From positions 1-6,902 of the forward strand of contig LNZQ01000100.1 in NCBI GenBank assembly GCA_002007315.1: a DNA stretch of 6,902 bases, written 5' to 3'. Under the pieces are notes generated by a model that did not search any database, had not been told where the DNA came from, and worked only from the letters and a program-made list of their open reading frames with translations. Origin of the DNA: Epulopiscium sp. Nele67-Bin004. Its GTDB lineage: Bacteria; Bacillota_A; Clostridia; Lachnospirales; Cellulosilyticaceae. This document shows, piece after piece, positions 6,482 to 6,902 of the stretch. Position numbers and translations under genes: made by a program. Numbering within the stretch: the stretch's first letter is position 1; every line of letters starts with the position of its first letter.

Positions 6482-6902
6482 TAACTTATAAAGATGCAGG
6501 TGTAGATGTTGAGCGTGGATATGAAGCAGTCAACACTATAAAAGCACATGTGCAAAGTACGTTTACTAAACACGTTTTAACGGACATTGGAAGTTTTGGT
6601 GGAGCGTTTAGTTTAGGGGCGTTTAAAGATATGGAAGAACCTGTGCTTATTTCAGGAACTGACGGTGTTGGGACAAAGCTTAAATTAGCGTTTGATATGG
6701 ACAAGCATGATACTATCGGTGTAGATTTGGTTGCAATGTGTGTAAATGATATTTTATGTTGTGGTGCAAAACCGTTATTTTTCTTAGATTATATCGCAAC
6801 AGCACATATAGATCCAGAGCGTATCGGACAAATTGTTGAAGGTATTAGTGATGGTTGTAAACAAAGCGGTTGCAGTCTTATTGGTGGCGAAACTGCTGAA
6901 AT
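6478..6902 (+). CDS. purM: Phosphoribosylformylglycinamidine cyclo-ligase (AIR synthetase), 5' part
   Basis: ATP-dependent closure of FGAM to AIR, the step directly after PurL. The window holds 141 complete codons of a protein normally about 340-350 aa, and the frame runs open off the right edge. It begins [16 protein letters not shown], typical of PurM. It then shows [14 protein letters not shown] (59-72), the ATP/metal segment [20 protein letters not shown] (82-101), FFLDYIAT (101-108) and IGGETAE at the edge, where relatives continue with the GGETAEMPG motif. These belong to the N-terminal half of the PurM fold, the same fold used twice in PurL. The start overlaps the purF stop by 4 nt (ATGA), which suggests coupled translation. 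No defects are seen in the part available. Confidence 0.96.
   Translation, partial: MITYKDAGVDVERGYEAVNTIKAHVQSTFTKHVLTDIGSFGGAFSLGAFKDMEEPVLISGTDGVGTKLKLAFDMDKHDTIGVDLVAMCVNDILCCGAKPLFFLDYIATAHIDPERIGQIVEGISDGCKQSGCSLIGGETAE

Noticed and set aside
6486..6704. 72-codon - strand frame opposite purM
   Set aside because: The + strand reading is an intact, well-conserved PurM N-terminus, so this is a shadow.
1..6902. Search for CRISPR arrays, tRNA or rRNA genes, insertion sequences, phage or defence genes
   Set aside because: Nothing of the kind is visible. Apart from the 109-bp gap, all bases belong to recognised metabolic or sigma factor coding sequence.

Overview
The window is a stretch of low-GC (by eye about 35-38%) chromosome, with strong AGGAGG-type ribosome binding sites and tightly packed genes on the + strand. 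It starts inside the 3' end of a sporulation sigma factor of the SigF type. Together with a large single-chain PurL of the clostridial/streptococcal clade and an Fe-S type PurF, this points to a spore-forming Firmicute, most likely class Clostridia. The species cannot be read from the sequence.

Layout: 1-170 is the C-terminal end of the sigma factor (region 4 helix-turn-helix). Bases 171-279 are the only intergenic gap. It holds a Rho-independent terminator (178-200), a candidate promoter (TTGACA at 222-227) and the purL ribosome binding site. From 280 to the right edge there is one uninterrupted purine biosynthesis operon: purL (280-3900), purE (3913-4395), purC (4395-5099), purF (5102-6481) and the first 141 codons of purM (6478 to the edge). 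Junctions are +12 nt, a 1-nt overlap (TAATG), +2 nt and a 4-nt overlap (ATGA), so co-transcription and translational coupling are very likely.

The genes cover de novo IMP synthesis from PRPP to SAICAR. PurF makes phosphoribosylamine (step 1), PurL converts FGAR to FGAM, PurM closes the ring to AIR, PurE makes CAIR and PurC makes SAICAR. The GAR synthetase (purD), GAR transformylase (purN) and final steps (purH, purB) are not in the window; some may lie downstream. PurL carries its own PurS-like and glutaminase (PurQ-like) parts, so separate purS and purQ genes are not expected. No purK is seen.

This is core metabolism rather than an accessory or defence region, and I see no undescribed system in it. 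The points most worth checking are: PurF has all four Fe-S ligand cysteines but cannot encode a propeptide; no purine riboswitch or PurR-type box is visible before purL; PurE stands without PurK; and a perfect 14-bp direct repeat inside purL duplicates a glycine-rich motif.
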